From NCBI GenBank assembly GCA_019416065.1, contig DXYB01000065.1, positions 1 to 5,267 on the forward strand: 5,267 bases of DNA, given 5' to 3'. Position numbers and translations under genes: made by a program. Every line of letters starts with the position of its first letter. Position 1 is the stretch's first letter. The notes under the pieces were generated by a model, which saw nothing but the letters and a program-made list of their open reading frames with translations, did not search any database and was not told the DNA's origin. This DNA is from Acidaminococcus sp. (GTDB lineage Bacteria > Bacillota > Negativicutes > Acidaminococcales > Acidaminococcaceae). This document shows, in pieces, positions 4,046-5,267 of this stretch.

Positions 4046-5267
4046 ATGAATAAGAAAAAAGCAAGAGCTATTATGGCCTGCCTCGTAGCAGGGGCAACTG
4101 CTTGTCCCTGGCAGGTATGGGCGAATCCTATTCAAGCTGATCCCAATGCATCCGCAGAGCACCGTCCCATTGTACAAGAGACAAAAAATGGCTTGCCCTT
4201 AGTTCAAATTGCACCACCCAATGGAAACGGACTGTCTCACAACCAGTACCAGAACTTTACTGTTCCTGCAGAAGGAGCGATTTTAAATAACTCGTTTCAG
4301 TTTTCCAAGACGCAGCTGGCTGGGTACGTACAGGGAAACCCTAATTTAAACCGGGGAGCTGCCAATGTCATTTTAAATGAGGTGACAAGCCACAACCTTT
4401 CTAACCTCAATGGCTTTTTGGAAGTGGCAGGGAATCGCGCCCAGGTTATTCTGGCTAATCCAAATGGTATTACCGTAAATAGCGGAGGATTTATTAACAC
4501 ATCCAGAGCCATTCTGGCTGCTGGAAAACCTTACTTTGACCCGGAGGGAAATATCAATCACTTTACCATCGACCATGGAATGGTTAGGGTAGAAAGAAAA
4601 GGACTGGACGCCAGACAGACAGATAGCGTGGCAATACTATCCCGTGCTGCCCGGATCAACGCTGGTATCTGGGCAAAGAAACTGAAGGTCGTTACAGGCA
4701 AAAATCAGATTGATGCCCATACGTTACAGGCAAAACCTTTAGAAGAGGACACCGCGTCCTTGCAAGAATCTGTAAAGCCTGAAGTTGCACTTGATGTGGC
4801 AACCGTAGGCGGCATGTACGCCGATAGTATATATCTGGTGGGAACGGAAAAAGGACTGGGTGTAAATTTGGAAGGAAAAATCCAGGCCACAGGAGATATC
4901 GTTTTGGATAATAACGGCAATCTCCATGTGAAACATACTGTTATCGGCGGGAAAGACGTGACGCTGCAAGCAGAGAACCTGGAAAATTCAGGCCAAATCT
5001 TTGCCGGTAAGAACTTGCAACTTCACGCCCATAAGACCATAAATAATACAGGGGAAAGTAGTGGGCAGAATCTGGAAGTTCAGGGAGAAATCATTCACAA
5101 CACAGGCCTATTGTCCGCAGACCATACTGCTACCATACAGGGAAATACCCTGACCAATGAAATGGGGGGACGGATCTACGGAGATACCATTACCGTAAAG
5201 GTAAAACAGATCCTAAACCGTCGCCATGCAGTAAAAGAACAGGCACTAACCGAAGCGGTAGAAAAAT
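4046..5267 (+). CDS. TpsA exoprotein, filamentous haemagglutinin/CdiA-like, N-terminal part (runs off right edge)
   Basis: The frame stays open for 407 codons to the window end. Residues 1-26 are a signal peptide (MNKKKARAIMACLVAG..., cleavage expected at VWA|NP). The TPS (haemagglutination activity) domain follows from about 46 to 285, starting NGLPLVQIAPPNGNGLSHN. It carries the two classic motifs NPNL at 98-101 and NPNG at 138-141 (ILANPNGITVNSGGFINTSRA). The end of the domain reads GGMYADSIYLVGTEKGLGV at 255-273. From about 290 on, short beta-helix repeats begin, of the type 'LxNsGxIxAgkNLxLxAxxxxNNTG', with copies near 311-336 and 349-378. TpsB binds the TPS domain and exports the chain, which folds outside as a long beta-helix. 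AAGGAAG (4031-4037) ends 8 bases before the ATG. Full proteins of this type have about 1,000 to over 3,000 residues. Adhesin, haemolysin and contact-dependent toxin CdiA all share this N-terminus, so the function is open. The TPS assignment is firm. Confidence 0.93.
   Translation, partial: MNKKKARAIMACLVAGATACPWQVWANPIQADPNASAEHRPIVQETKNGLPLVQIAPPNGNGLSHNQYQNFTVPAEGAILNNSFQFSKTQLAGYVQGNPNLNRGAANVILNEVTSHNLSNLNGFLEVAGNRAQVILANPNGITVNSGGFINTSRAILAAGKPYFDPEGNINHFTIDHGMVRVERKGLDARQTDSVAILSRAARINAGIWAKKLKVVTGKNQIDAHTLQAKPLEEDTASLQESVKPEVALDVATVGGMYADSIYLVGTEKGLGVNLEGKIQATGDIVLDNNGNLHVKHTVIGGKDVTLQAENLENSGQIFAGKNLQLHAHKTINNTGESSGQNLEVQGEIIHNTGLLSADHTATIQGNTLTNEMGGRIYGDTITVKVKQILNRRHAVKEQALTEAVEK

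Noticed and set aside
4046..4123. TpsA as a lipoprotein, because of Cys at residues 12 and 20
   Set aside because: Neither Cys is preceded by a proper lipobox (Leu at -3), and a good signal peptidase I site (VWA|NP) follows at residue 26, as expected for a secreted TpsA.

Overview
The window looks like an accessory region from a Gram-negative-type (diderm) Firmicute, most likely a member of the Negativicutes such as the Acidaminococcaceae or Veillonellaceae. This is an inference. The toxin-antitoxin genes, the phage-gene remnants and the strong AGGAGG-type ribosome binding sites look like Firmicutes. The right half, however, encodes an outer-membrane two-partner secretion system, which needs an outer membrane. 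No rRNA or other taxonomic marker is present.

Left part (1-2163) is a patchwork of small mobile or selfish genes. At the left edge is the C-terminal end of a phage-type HNH endonuclease (+). It overlaps, tail to tail, a RelB/DinJ antitoxin - RelE/ParE toxin operon read on the minus strand (767 to 136), which has its own promoter and an interleaved inverted-repeat operator candidate. Next come two gene fragments pointing in opposite directions. One is an internal piece of a short-chain dehydrogenase/reductase (minus, about 1192-848). The other is an internal piece of a phage 'virulence-related protein' family gene (plus, about 1196-1487). They meet at about 1190-1215, which marks a recombination or deletion scar. 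A second toxin-antitoxin operon follows, also on the minus strand but with the toxin first: a HigB/Gp49-like toxin (2110-1742) and a HigA-like XRE antitoxin (1745-1470), overlapping by 4 bases. Its promoter lies inside a near-perfect 12-bp-arm palindrome.

Right part (2242-5267) is a two-partner secretion operon on the plus strand. A well-formed sigma-70 promoter (TTGCCA, 17 bp, TATAAT) precedes a complete TpsB transporter of the ShlB/FhaC/HecB/CdiB type (signal peptide, POTRA region, beta-barrel with the VRGF motif, terminal Phe). After 44 untranslated bases comes the start of its TpsA exoprotein (signal peptide, TPS/haemagglutination-activity domain with NPNL and NPNG motifs, then filamentous-haemagglutinin repeats). 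TpsA stays open to the right edge (407 codons seen). TpsB would carry TpsA across the outer membrane by recognising its TPS domain. The B-before-A order fits both adhesin/haemolysin systems and CdiB-CdiA contact-dependent inhibition. The deciding C-terminus of TpsA lies outside the window.

The most interesting aspects are the TPS system in a probable Firmicute, the two tandem toxin-antitoxin modules with visible operators guarding its upstream flank, and the fossil phage/SDR junction between them. I see no clearly new system, CRISPR array, RNA gene or insertion sequence.
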